NCBI GenBank assembly: GCA_025356695.1
Contig: JANXSE010000163.1
Span: forward strand, 1-63,131
DNA from: Betaproteobacteria bacterium
GTDB taxonomy: Bacteria > Pseudomonadota > Gammaproteobacteria > Burkholderiales > SG8-41
Direction of reading: 5' to 3'
DNA length: 63,131 nucleotides
Of this stretch, positions 9,212 through 17,111 are shown piece by piece (the first letter of the stretch is position 1; every line of letters starts with the position of its first letter). The notes beneath the pieces were generated by a model. It saw nothing but the letters and a program-made list of their open reading frames with translations, had not been told where the DNA came from and ran no database searches. The position numbers and the translations under genes were made by a program.

Positions 9212-9374
9212 GGGGTTCTCCGGATTTCGAATGATGCAAAAGAGGGGCAAATAATACACCACGCACCGTGCCGTGGCTTGCTGGCAGCCGAGTCCATCCT
9301 GCATAATCGCAGCACAACGCGCGGGCCATGACCCGCGCTCCCTGATTTTCCACTCATTCCTTAAAGCCGCCGCC

Positions 9375-11114
9375 ATGACGCGTCCACGTAAACGCCCTGA
9401 AGAATTGCGCAGTTACAAATGGTACGGCGCGCAGGATTTGCGCGCCTTTGGTCACCGCTCGCGCACGCTGCAAAGCGGCTTCACGCGCGAAGACTTCACC
9501 GGCAAGCCGGTGATCGCGATCATCAATACCTGGAGCGACATCAACCAGTGTCACGCCCACTTTCGCGTGCGCGCCGAAGAAATCAAGCGCGGCATCTGGC
9601 AGGCCGGCGGTTTTCCGCTCGAAATGCCGGCGATCACGCTGTCCGAACCATTCATGAAACCGTCGCCGCTGATGTACCGCAATCTGCTGGCGATGGAAAC
9701 CGAAGAACTGTTGCGTTCGTACCCGGTTGATGCCTGCGTGTTGATGGGCGGTTGCGACAAAACCACGCCGGCACTGATCATGGGCGCGACCTCTGCGAAT
9801 CTGCCGGCGATCTACATGCCGGCGGGGCCGATGCTGCGCGGCAACTGGCACGGCGAGCCGTTGGGTTCCGGCACCGACACCTGGAAATACTGGGCTGAGT
9901 ACCGTGCCGGCAATCTGAGCGACAACGAATTGCAGGAAGTCGAAGAAGGCATCGCGCGTTCGCCCGGCCATTGCATGGTGATGGGCACTGCGTCGACGAT
10001 GACGTCGATCGCTGAAGTGCTGGGCCTGACGCTGCCGGGTGCGGCGTCGATTCCGGCAGCCGACTCAAACCACGCGCGTATGGCGAGCAACAGCGGCCGC
10101 CGCATTGTTGAAATGGCGTGGGAGGATTTAAAGCCGTCGGATATTCTCACCGCCAAATCATTCGACAACGCCATCATCACCGCGCAGGCGCTGTCGGGCT
10201 CGACCAACGCACTGATCCATTTGATCGCGATGGCCGGCCGCGCCGGCGTCAAGCTTGAACTCGAACGCTTCGACGACATTGCGCGCAACACCCCGGTGCT
10301 CGCCAACATCCGCCCGGCCGGACAGAAATATCTGATGGAAGATTTTTATTACGCCGGCGGCCTGCGCGCGTTGTTGAACGAGATTCGCGATCTCTTGAAT
10401 ATCGATGAGCTGACGGTCAACGGTAAAACCCTCGGCGAAAATATCGAAGGCGCGAAGATTTACAACGAAGACGTGATTCGCCCGCGCGCCAATGCGCTGG
10501 CGCAGGATGGCGGCCTTGCAGTGTTGCGCGGCAACTTGGCGCCCGATGGCGCGGTGATCAAGCCGCTCGCTGCCGAAGCGCATTTGTTGAAACACACCGG
10601 CCGCGCGGTCGTGTTCAAAAGCTACAACGACATGGCGGCGCGTATCGATGACGACAAGCTCGACATCGACGAAACCTGCGTGATCGTGCTGCAGAACGGC
10701 GGCCCGCTTGGCGCGCCGGGCATGCCGGAGTGGGGGCAGTTGCCGATTCCGAAAAAATTATTGGCGAAGGGCGTGCGCGATATGGTGCGCATTTCCGATT
10801 CGCGCATGAGCGGCACTTCGTACGGTTGCTGCATTTTGCATGTGGCGCCGGAATCCTTCATCGGCGGGCCGCTCGCCTTCGTACGTGACGGTGACATGAT
10901 CGAGCTCGATGTCGCCGCGCGCAAACTCGAACTCAAGGTCAGCGACGCCGAACTCGCCAAACGCCGCGCGGTATGGAAGCAGGCGCCGCCGCATTACACA
11001 CGAGGTTTCGGCGCACTCTACGAGCAGCGCGTGACGCAGGCCAACCTCGGTTGCGATTTCGATTTCCTGCACCGTGACAACGCGGCGCCGACGCCCGATC
11101 CGGAAATTCACTAA
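9375..11114 (+). CDS. IlvD/Edd-family sugar-acid dehydratase
   Basis: The ATG at 9375 gives 579 residues. The family dehydrates 2,3-dihydroxy acids (dihydroxy acids in branched-chain synthesis; gluconate, xylonate or arabonate in sugar catabolism). The three cluster cysteines are visible: C59 in WSDINQCH, C127 in GGCDKT and C200 in PGHCMVMG. That pattern fits the [2Fe-2S] sugar-acid branch. The SRMSGTSYG segment carries the serine used as catalytic base. The early RSYKWYGAQDLRAFGHRS resembles arabonate/xylonate dehydratases. A class II aldolase follows, so dehydration then retro-aldol cleavage is likely. Confidence 0.9.
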   Translation: MTRPRKRPEELRSYKWYGAQDLRAFGHRSRTLQSGFTREDFTGKPVIAIINTWSDINQCHAHFRVRAEEIKRGIWQAGGFPLEMPAITLSEPFMKPSPLMYRNLLAMETEELLRSYPVDACVLMGGCDKTTPALIMGATSANLPAIYMPAGPMLRGNWHGEPLGSGTDTWKYWAEYRAGNLSDNELQEVEEGIARSPGHCMVMGTASTMTSIAEVLGLTLPGAASIPAADSNHARMASNSGRRIVEMAWEDLKPSDILTAKSFDNAIITAQALSGSTNALIHLIAMAGRAGVKLELERFDDIARNTPVLANIRPAGQKYLMEDFYYAGGLRALLNEIRDLLNIDELTVNGKTLGENIEGAKIYNEDVIRPRANALAQDGGLAVLRGNLAPDGAVIKPLAAEAHLLKHTGRAVVFKSYNDMAARIDDDKLDIDETCVIVLQNGGPLGAPGMPEWGQLPIPKKLLAKGVRDMVRISDSRMSGTSYGCCILHVAPESFIGGPLAFVRDGDMIELDVAARKLELKVSDAELAKRRAVWKQAPPHYTRGFGALYEQRVTQANLGCDFDFLHRDNAAPTPDPEIH

Positions 11115-11134
11115 GGAAGCTTTGAATTACTGCC

Positions 11135-11250
11135 CCGTTCGTGGTGAGCCCTTCGACGTTGCTCAGGAGAGCCCTGTCGAACCATGGACGGAGCTCCGCG
11201 CAGAACCAAGATGATCAAGCGTTCATCCTTCGACAAGCTCAGGACGAACG
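11135..11250. repeat. dispersed palindromic repeat, about two units
   Basis: The 193-base gap between dehydratase and aldolase holds two units of a REP-like element. The first (11135-11191) has imperfect arms CCGTTCGTGGT and CCATGGACGG around CCCTTCGAC...GTCGAAC. The second (11221-11250) has the CCTTCGACAAGCTCAGGAC core flanked by GTTC and GAAC. Elements of this kind are common between genes in betaproteobacteria and may form hairpins in the mRNA. Confidence 0.65.
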
Positions 11251-11307
11251 CCAGTTTTTCAGAGGTTCGTTAGGTATTCGCACTAAATCACACATTTGGA
11301 GTCATGC

Positions 11308-12069
11308 ATGGAACTGCCAGTCAATCATTTCAAACACGCGCTGAAAGCCGGCAAACCGCAGATCGGCATCTGGAGTTCGCTGTCGTCGCACATTGTCGCC
11401 GAAATTCTCGGCCACTCGGGCGTCGACTGGGTGCTGCTCGACACCGAACATTCGCCGAACGAACTGCCGATGGTGCAGAACCAGTTGCATGCGATGCAGA
11501 GCGGCACGGCGAACCCGGTGGTGCGTGTGCCGTGGAACGACATCGTGATGATCAAGCGCTTTCTCGATATCGGCGCGCAATCGCTGCTGGTGCCTTATGT
11601 GCAGACGGTCGAAGAAGCCAAAAACGCGGTGAGCTATATCAACTATCCGCAGATCGGCGTGCGCGGTGTCGCCGGCGGCAGCCGCGCCGCGGGTTATGGC
11701 CGCATCAAGGACTATCACAAGAAAGCGCCGTCCGAGCTTTGCCTGCTGGTGCAGGTGGAAACGCGCAAATCGATTGCCAATCTCGATGCGATCGCCGAAG
11801 TCGAAGGCATCGACGGCGTGTTCATCGGCCCCAACGATCTCTCCGCCGACATGGGTTATCTCGGCAACTGGCAGGACCCGGCGGTATGGAAGGTAATGGA
11901 AGACGCCGCCAAGCGCATCCGCAAAGCCGGCAAGGCGCCGGGCATCCTCGTCGGTGAAGCCGACGGCCAGCGCTGCCTCGATATGGGTTTTCTGTTCGTC
12001 GCGGTTTCCGCCGACACCGGCATGCTGGTGCGCGCATCCGATGCAATTGCCGCGAAATTCAAATGCTGA
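11308..12069 (+). CDS. HpcH/HpaI-family class II aldolase
   Basis: The ATG at 11308 sits six bases after a TTGGAG ribosome site, giving 253 residues. The family cleaves 2-keto-3-deoxy or 4-hydroxy-2-keto acids to pyruvate (or a pyruvate analogue) and an aldehyde with a divalent metal. The catalytic DTEHSPN loop and the metal ligands Glu in VQVETRK and Asp in GPNDLSADMG are intact, and IGIWSSLSS opens the barrel. Placed after the IlvD/Edd dehydratase, it likely cleaves that enzyme's product. Macrophomate- or rhamnonate-type relatives are alternatives. Confidence 0.9.
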   Translation: MELPVNHFKHALKAGKPQIGIWSSLSSHIVAEILGHSGVDWVLLDTEHSPNELPMVQNQLHAMQSGTANPVVRVPWNDIVMIKRFLDIGAQSLLVPYVQTVEEAKNAVSYINYPQIGVRGVAGGSRAAGYGRIKDYHKKAPSELCLLVQVETRKSIANLDAIAEVEGIDGVFIGPNDLSADMGYLGNWQDPAVWKVMEDAAKRIRKAGKAPGILVGEADGQRCLDMGFLFVAVSADTGMLVRASDAIAAKFKC

Positions 12070-12098
12070 ATCTGCCCGTGCTGCGCGATTGCGAATTA

Positions 12099-12143
12099 CG
12101 CCCTCGCTCCACGCAGCGGGGAGAGGGCAGGGGTGAGGGGCGC
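12099..12143. repeat. GC-rich intergenic palindrome
   Basis: CGCCCTCGCTCC, then GCGGGGAGAGGGC, then GTGAGGGGCG form an imperfect inverted element typical of dispersed intergenic repeats. It fills the gap before the anion transporter, and its GAGGGG doubles as the likely ribosome site of that gene. Confidence 0.5.
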
Positions 12144-12149
12144 TTCTAG

Positions 12150-13529
12150 GTGGCATCCAGACTTCCATCGATACTGGCCACCCTCGTTTGCCTCACCGCG
12201 GCCGTAATCTTTTTCCTGCCGCCGCCCGCCGGCATTTCGCCCAATGTGATGCACGCTGCAGCGCTGATGCTGCTGACCGCCGGCTTGTGGGCCACCGCTG
12301 CAGTACCTGAGTACATCACCTCGCTGCTGTTTTTCCTGCTTGCCGTGGTGCTGGCCGTCGCCACGCCGCAAGTGGTGTTCTCGTCGTTCGCTTCGGCAAC
12401 GATGTGGCTGGTGCTGGGCGGCTTGATCATCGCCGAAGCGGTCGGTGCCACCGGGCTCGGCCGCCGCTTCGCCGGCGTTTTGTTCGAACGTTTTGTCGGC
12501 AACTATGCCGCCTTGATTGCGGCGGTGGCGGTGGTCGCTACACTGCTGTCGTTTTTCATGCCGGCCACCGTGGCGCGCATGCTGCTCTTGCTGCCTATCG
12601 TCGTCGCGCTGGCGGAACGCGTCGGTTTCGCACCGGGCAGCAACGGTTACAACGGCCTGTGCATGACGGCGATCATGATCACCTACCAAAGCGGTTCTGC
12701 GATTCTGCCGGCGAACGCGCCCAACCTCGTGCTCGCCGGCGCCACTGAAACGCTCTACGGTGTGCAAATGATCTATGCGCAATATCTGTGGGTGATGTTT
12801 CCGGTGCTGGCGCTGCTCAAAGGTACGGCCGTTACTTTTGTCATCTACAAAATGTTTCCCGCCGCTGTGCAGCCTGAGCAGGCGCCGCTGGAATTTCCGG
12901 CTATGAGTGCAGCAGAGAAACGGCTCGCCGTGATCCTCACACTCGCACTGCTGCTGTGGATGACTGATGCGATACACGGCGTGCGCGCCGGCTGGGTTGC
13001 GCTTGCCGCCGGGCTCGCCTGTCTGATGCCGCGCATCGGCGTGCTGCCGCCGGCCGCGTTCAACGACGTCAAACTCGGCCCCTTCTTTTACGTCGGCGCC
13101 TCGATCGGTCTCGGCGCCGTCGTGCACGAATCGGGGCTCGGCGAAGTGCTGGGTGCCGCACTGCAATCCACACTCAATCTGCAGCGGCAGGCCGACTTCA
13201 CCAATTTCATGTTGCTGGGCACGCTCAATGCGATCGTTGGCGCCTTCGTCACCAATCCGGCGCTGCCCGCAGTAACCACCGCGCTCGCCGCGCCTTTCGC
13301 CGATGCCGCCGGCTGGCCGCTCGCAGCTGCCATCATGACCATCGCTGTCGGTTATAACGTGATGTTCCTGCCGTACCAAGTGCCGCCCGTGGTGGTGGGC
13401 CTGCACGCCGGGCGCGTTGATTTGTACACTGCGATGCGGGTGTCACTGCCGATTGCGGCGATCGGCATTGTGGTGTTCATGCCGCTGGAGTATTTGTGGT
13501 GGCGGGTGATCGGATACTTCACCGGTTAG
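12150..13529 (+). CDS. DASS-type (SLC13) anion permease
   Basis: This 459-residue inner-membrane protein has about twelve hydrophobic spans and the layout of the divalent anion:Na+ symporter family, which imports di- or tricarboxylates. Family-like segments are the LVLGGLIIAEAVGATGLGRR region near residue 90, a YQSGSAILPANAPNLVLAG hairpin loop near 180 and a matching VTNPALPAV loop late in the protein, which together usually form the sodium and carboxylate sites. The GTG at 12150 is preceded by GAGGGG. It follows the aldolase by 80 bases and may import the acid degraded by this module. Confidence 0.85.
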   Translation: MASRLPSILATLVCLTAAVIFFLPPPAGISPNVMHAAALMLLTAGLWATAAVPEYITSLLFFLLAVVLAVATPQVVFSSFASATMWLVLGGLIIAEAVGATGLGRRFAGVLFERFVGNYAALIAAVAVVATLLSFFMPATVARMLLLLPIVVALAERVGFAPGSNGYNGLCMTAIMITYQSGSAILPANAPNLVLAGATETLYGVQMIYAQYLWVMFPVLALLKGTAVTFVIYKMFPAAVQPEQAPLEFPAMSAAEKRLAVILTLALLLWMTDAIHGVRAGWVALAAGLACLMPRIGVLPPAAFNDVKLGPFFYVGASIGLGAVVHESGLGEVLGAALQSTLNLQRQADFTNFMLLGTLNAIVGAFVTNPALPAVTTALAAPFADAAGWPLAAAIMTIAVGYNVMFLPYQVPPVVVGLHAGRVDLYTAMRVSLPIAAIGIVVFMPLEYLWWRVIGYFTG

Positions 13530-13540
13530 AGCGGGGGAAA

Positions 13541-14125
13541 ATGATGGAAACCGCCAGCATGATCGCCATTGTTCTGGGTGTCGCCTGGGCCAGCGGCATC
13601 AAGCTCTACGCAGCCGTTCTGACGCTGGGCGTGCTTGGTGCCACCGGCAACATCGATCTGCCGGAGAAACTGCAGGTCCTGACCCACCCGTGGGTCATCG
13701 GTAGCGCCGGCTTCCTGTATGTGATGGAGTTTATCGCCGACAAAATTCCCGGCGTCGATTCGGTCTGGGACGCGCTGCATACCTTCATTCGAATACCGGC
13801 AGGCGCGGTGCTGGCTGCTGGCGCGGTCGCCTCGGTTGACCCCGTCGTCTTAACCATGGCTTTTCTGGCCGGTGGTGCGATGAGCGCCGGTTCGCACGGC
13901 GCGAAAATGTCGACCCGTCTGGCCATTAACACCTCGCCGGAGCCCTTTACGAACTGGGGCGCCTCGGTTTCCGAGGATGTCGCGGTTGCATCCGGTCTTT
14001 ACGTGGCATTCCATTACCCGGTCGTGTTTCTGGTTCTTCTCGCGGCTTTTGTTGCGCTTGTCATCTGGCTACTGCCTAAAATTTTTCGTGCTATCAAATA
14101 CGTGTTTTCGCGGATTAGCTTATAA
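13541..14125 (+). CDS. DUF4126-family membrane protein
   Basis: A 194-residue protein with four or five hydrophobic spans. The ASGIKLYAAVLTLGVLGATG opening, the YVMEFIADKIPGVDSVWDALHTF block and the GAKMSTRLAINTSPEPFTNW block are typical of DUF4126. No function is established for the family. Two ATGs (13541, 13544) follow a GGGGGAAA ribosome site; I use the first. It begins 11 bases after the anion carrier stop, so the two are probably co-transcribed. Confidence 0.8.
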   Translation: MMETASMIAIVLGVAWASGIKLYAAVLTLGVLGATGNIDLPEKLQVLTHPWVIGSAGFLYVMEFIADKIPGVDSVWDALHTFIRIPAGAVLAAGAVASVDPVVLTMAFLAGGAMSAGSHGAKMSTRLAINTSPEPFTNWGASVSEDVAVASGLYVAFHYPVVFLVLLAAFVALVIWLLPKIFRAIKYVFSRISL

Positions 14126-14221
14126 ATTGAATGGGGCCGGAGTGAATTTTCGCTTTCGAATGCTTGAGCCCGGGAACTCAAACGAGTACGCTCCGCACTC
14201 GACTAACAAATTGTGCCTCCC

Positions 14222-14926
14222 ATGCCAAACGAAATCAGAATAATGACCTCCGGCGCCTTTACCGCTGCGTATAAAGCGCTTATTCCGCAATTGGAAGCCC
14301 TGACCGGCAAAACGATGGTTACCGTGACGACGTCGATCGGTACCGGCGAGACGTCGATTGCGAACCGTTTGAAGCGCGGCGAAGTCGCCGACATCGTGAT
14401 TGTGGCAGACGAGGTGCTGCGTAAATTTATCGCCGACGGCTTGGTAGTGGCAGACAGCTATGCGCCGGTCGCTCGCTCGGCCATTGGCATTGCAGTGCGT
14501 GCGGGCACGCCGAAACCGGATGTCAGCACGCCCGATGCATTTAAACGCACGTTGCTGGCGGCGAAAGCGGTCGCGTACTCCGCCAGCGTCAGCGGTCAGC
14601 ACCTGACGGGCGAGGTTTATCAGCGTCTGGGCATTGCCGAGCAGATGCTGCCGAAAAGCCGCCTCGTTACCGGTGGCGAGCGCACGGGCGCGGTGGTGGC
14701 GCGCGGGGATGCGGATATCTGCTGCCAGCAATTCAGTGAATTGCTGCCGGTGCCGGGGATCGCGTACATTACGGCGCTACCGCCGGAGTTTCAGAAAATC
14801 TCGCTGTTTTCCACCGGCGTTGGTGCAAACAGCCCGGATAAAGATGCTGCACGCGCGGCTATCAAATTCCTGACGTCGAAGGCGGCGGCGCAGACAATTA
14901 CGAATAGCGGGCTGGAGCCTGCCTAA
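14222..14926 (+). CDS. ModA-like solute-binding domain protein lacking a signal peptide
   Basis: The 234 residues fit the periplasmic-binding fold of the molybdate/tungstate receptor family (PBP type 2): IRIMTSGAFTAAYKALIPQL opens the first lobe, then TSIGTGETSIANRLKRGEVADIVI, VVADSYAPVARSAIGIAV and late YITALPPEFQ. No signal peptide or lipobox is present from ATG 14222, nor from the GTG at 14213, so the product is predicted to be cytoplasmic. Neither ModB nor ModC is near. Such leaderless ModA-like proteins recur in Burkholderiales; a binding or sensing role is more likely than transport. Confidence 0.75.
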   Translation: MPNEIRIMTSGAFTAAYKALIPQLEALTGKTMVTVTTSIGTGETSIANRLKRGEVADIVIVADEVLRKFIADGLVVADSYAPVARSAIGIAVRAGTPKPDVSTPDAFKRTLLAAKAVAYSASVSGQHLTGEVYQRLGIAEQMLPKSRLVTGGERTGAVVARGDADICCQQFSELLPVPGIAYITALPPEFQKISLFSTGVGANSPDKDAARAAIKFLTSKAAAQTITNSGLEPA

Positions 14927-14933
14927 CTTGAGT

Positions 14934-15067
14934 TCCCTCCCCCTTGACGAGGGAGGCGCTCGCGACACGGCGTTCGCGAAGCGATCCGGGGCGGGGGTGA
15001 CAGCGTACGCTAGTACGTAAGTTTGGCGCTTCGCCCATCCCTGCCTTCCCCCTCAAGGGGGGGAAGG
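14934..15067. repeat. composite inverted repeat between genes
   Basis: The 173-base gap holds CCCTCCCCCTTGACGAGGGAGG at its left (self-complementary) and TTCCCCCTCAAGGGGGGAAGG at its right, about 90 bases apart, with further small palindromes (TACGCTAGTACGTA) between. The same CCCTCCCCCTTGACG core recurs at 19016, so this is a dispersed element. Confidence 0.6.
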
Positions 15068-15099
15068 CGTAAACCTTCGGTTTGCCAGCCTCGACACGA

Positions 15100-15537
15100 A
15101 TGTCAGATCAAATGAGCAACACCAACGAACAGTCCGCGCCTTCGCCGGAGCTTAACAACGGCATGCTGACGGCGCTGTCGCTGCTCTCGCGCATTATTTG
15201 CGTGCTGCTCGGAACGATGGCGGGGTTTCGCCTGCTGTTTGACTGGACTTTCATGCCGACCATGCTGGCGGGCGCGTGTGCGATTGCCGCGGCGGTGATG
15301 CCGCCATCGCGGCCCGGATCGAATGACCGCCGGTCGTTGGCGATTCTGCTGCTAGCGCTGCTCGGTATCGTTTTTCAGGCGGCCGATATTCTTGTCTATT
15401 ACCGTGAGAATGATTTCTCGGGCAAGCACTACTGGTGGTCGGGCGCTTACGCCTACTTCATCGGCCTGGGGTTGATGGCGGTGTACGGGGCGGTGACACT
15501 GTTTAACAGCAGGCGCATCAAGTCAGAAAACACCTAA
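15100..15537 (+). CDS. small multi-span membrane protein, unknown
   Basis: About 145 residues from ATG 15100; another in-frame ATG lies at 15112 and neither has a clear ribosome site. A polar N-terminus of about 25 residues precedes four hydrophobic spans (LLSRIICVLLGTMAGFRLLF, MPTMLAGACAIAAAV, LAILLLALLGIVFQAADILV, YAYFIGLGLMAVYGAVTLF) and a short basic end. I do not recognise a family. It converges on the nitrile hydratase genes, with 14 bases between stops. Confidence 0.65.
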   Translation: MSDQMSNTNEQSAPSPELNNGMLTALSLLSRIICVLLGTMAGFRLLFDWTFMPTMLAGACAIAAAVMPPSRPGSNDRRSLAILLLALLGIVFQAADILVYYRENDFSGKHYWWSGAYAYFIGLGLMAVYGAVTLFNSRRIKSENT

Positions 15538-15551
15538 GGCTACTGGTTGCG

Positions 15552-16244
15552 TCAGACCTTCGGTGTTGTCACGCCAACCAGCGTGTCGCGCGTCAATAAT
15601 CCGGCGAGTTGTTCTTCGTCCCAGCCGTCGGTGCCGGCCGGCCGCAGCGGAATCACCACATAACGCATGTCGGCATTCGAGTCGTGTACGCGCACGGTGA
15701 CCTTGTCGGCGAGTTCGGTGCCGAATTCCTTCAGCACAGCGCGCGGTTCGAACACTACGCGTGAACGGTAGTTGCGGCTTTTGTACCAGGTCGGCGGCAT
15801 GCCGAGCAGCGAACGTGGATAGCATGAGCACAGCGTGCAGACGATGACGTTGTGTACTTCGGGTGTGTTCTCGACGGCAATCAGGCGATCGGCTTCGAGA
15901 TCAATGCCGAATTCGGTGCAGGCGGCCTTGCCGTCTTCGAGCAGGCGTTTTTTGAATGCGGGGTCGACCCAGGCGCGCGCCACCACGCGCGACCCGCGGT
16001 AGGGCAGGTCTTCTTCAAACTGTTCCATGCGCGCGCGCACCTGTTCGGCAGTGATCACGCCTTTGGCTTCGAGCAGTTCCTGCATGGCACGGCTCATGAT
16101 TTCGAATTCCGACGGCGGGCCTTCGCGCGGCTCTTCGATCACGGCGCGGGCGTCTTTTGAGTGATCGTGGTCGCCGTGGTCGTGCACATGCTCAACAAGG
16201 CCGGCCTTCTTTCGCGCATAGTGGTCGAATTTGGTGTCGCTCAT
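15552..16244 (-). CDS. cobalt-type nitrile hydratase alpha / thiocyanate hydrolase gamma-like subunit
   Basis: The 230-residue product carries the metal-claw motif V-C-T-L-C-S-C (C136, C139, C141) of the cobalt branch; the iron branch has serine instead of threonine. In the mature enzyme two of these cysteines become sulfinic and sulfenic acids, and the metal hydrates a nitrile (or thiocyanate). A His/Asp-rich stretch HVHDHGDHDH (residues 19-28) is an unusual extra metal-binding tail. It is third in an operon with two short genes that together make the partner subunit, the same order as scnB-scnA-scnC. No amidase or activator gene is near. Confidence 0.9.
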   Translation of the reverse strand: MSDTKFDHYARKKAGLVEHVHDHGDHDHSKDARAVIEEPREGPPSEFEIMSRAMQELLEAKGVITAEQVRARMEQFEEDLPYRGSRVVARAWVDPAFKKRLLEDGKAACTEFGIDLEADRLIAVENTPEVHNVIVCTLCSCYPRSLLGMPPTWYKSRNYRSRVVFEPRAVLKEFGTELADKVTVRVHDSNADMRYVVIPLRPAGTDGWDEEQLAGLLTRDTLVGVTTPKV

Positions 16245-16248
16245 ATTC

Positions 16249-16584
16249 TTATCCTTTGGCCTCGCTGCCCGCAGGTAGCAGCCAGTGTTCGAAAATTTCC
16301 ATTTCGATGACATCGTGCGCGGGGCCTTTGTAGCCGGGCCAGACTTCGTTTTGCGGAAAGCGCACGCGATACAGATTTTTTTTCGGTTCACCGTCGAAAC
16401 CGTAGGCAAGTTCTTCCGGATTCGGAAAGGCGCCGCAGATGCGTTCGATCACGCCCTGTTTGCCGCGGATGTAATAAGGCGTGCGGCGGTGCCCCGGCGG
16501 AAACGTGCGTTTGATCGCCACGCGGTCGCCGACGTTGTAGCGGTGATCGGGCGCCGGTGTATAAGTTGACGGCAGCGGTTTCAT
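16249..16584 (-). CDS. nitrile hydratase beta C-terminal-half subunit (ScnA-like)
   Basis: The 111 residues match only the C-terminal SH3-like half of a nitrile hydratase beta subunit: YNVGDRVAIKR, then RTPYYIRGKQGVIERICGAF and the late LYRVRFPQNEVWPG. It would pack against the alpha-like subunit around the metal site. Its ATG overlaps the stop of the upstream gene (ATGA), and the alpha-like gene begins 4 bases after its stop, so all three are probably made together. A conventional beta subunit is a single chain of about 220 residues; here it is split in two genes. Confidence 0.85.
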   Translation of the reverse strand: MKPLPSTYTPAPDHRYNVGDRVAIKRTFPPGHRRTPYYIRGKQGVIERICGAFPNPEELAYGFDGEPKKNLYRVRFPQNEVWPGYKGPAHDVIEMEIFEHWLLPAGSEAKG

Positions 16585-16940
16585 TTTTTCGCGGCCTTTT
16601 TCAGCGGCGATTCCATTTCGTCGGGCACATTGAAGCGCGCGCGGATTTCATCCATCTTCGTTTTCAATTCAATTTCTGTGATCAGGCCTTTTTCGAGCAG
16701 CAGAGTGCGCAGTGCGCTGGTAGTGCGTTCGAAGTAGGCGAGCTTCGAATACCGGTCGCCGAGATCTTCGGCGGCGCGGCGCAGTTCGTCGGTGCGCACG
16801 ATACGGCGGCCGGAGAGTACGGAACGCAAACCATTGGCCTGTTTTTCCCAGAACGTCATGCCGTGGTCGATGGTATCGACCGCGCCGCCGGCTTCGCCGC
16901 CGACATCCTGCGGGCCTTTGTTGATGGGCGTGTCGCTCAT
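16581..16940 (-). CDS. nitrile hydratase beta N-terminal-half subunit (ScnB-like)
   Basis: The 119 residues resemble the helical N-terminal half of nitrile hydratase beta subunits, with MTFWEKQANGLRSVLSGRRI, then LAYFERTTSALRTLLLEKGLIT and the ELKTKMDEIRARF helix. Activator proteins (P14K/P15K type) share this fold, so a chaperone role is a second option; position as first gene and the presence of the other beta half favour a structural subunit. It diverges from the Sel1-repeat gene across 171 bases in which I find no convincing promoter. Confidence 0.8.
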   Translation of the reverse strand: MSDTPINKGPQDVGGEAGGAVDTIDHGMTFWEKQANGLRSVLSGRRIVRTDELRRAAEDLGDRYSKLAYFERTTSALRTLLLEKGLITEIELKTKMDEIRARFNVPDEMESPLKKAAKK

Positions 16941-17111
16941 GGCCTGTCCTCAGTTCGATGCGAGTGCCGCAGGATACCGCGGTCGCGCAGCATGGACAAT
17001 ATTGCATGCAGTTGCAGGCGCCGCTTTGCTAAAATCCGCGTCTGAGTACGCGGCGGACGGTATTGACGGCCCCGCACTGCAACACCAACCACCCTGAAAC
17101 GCAAATAAAGC

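Noticed and set aside
12096..13406. 436-codon minus-strand frame under the DASS carrier
   Set aside because: It is Gln/His/Arg-rich and lacks any family pattern, while the opposite strand encodes a regular multi-span carrier.
14934..15067. Insertion sequence ends
   Set aside because: The inverted arms enclose only about 90 bases with no transposase frame and recur at 19014, so a dispersed intergenic repeat is more likely.
17012..17035. Promoter TTGCAG-TAAAAT before the Sel1-repeat gene
   Set aside because: The spacer is only 12 bases, too short for a sigma70 promoter.
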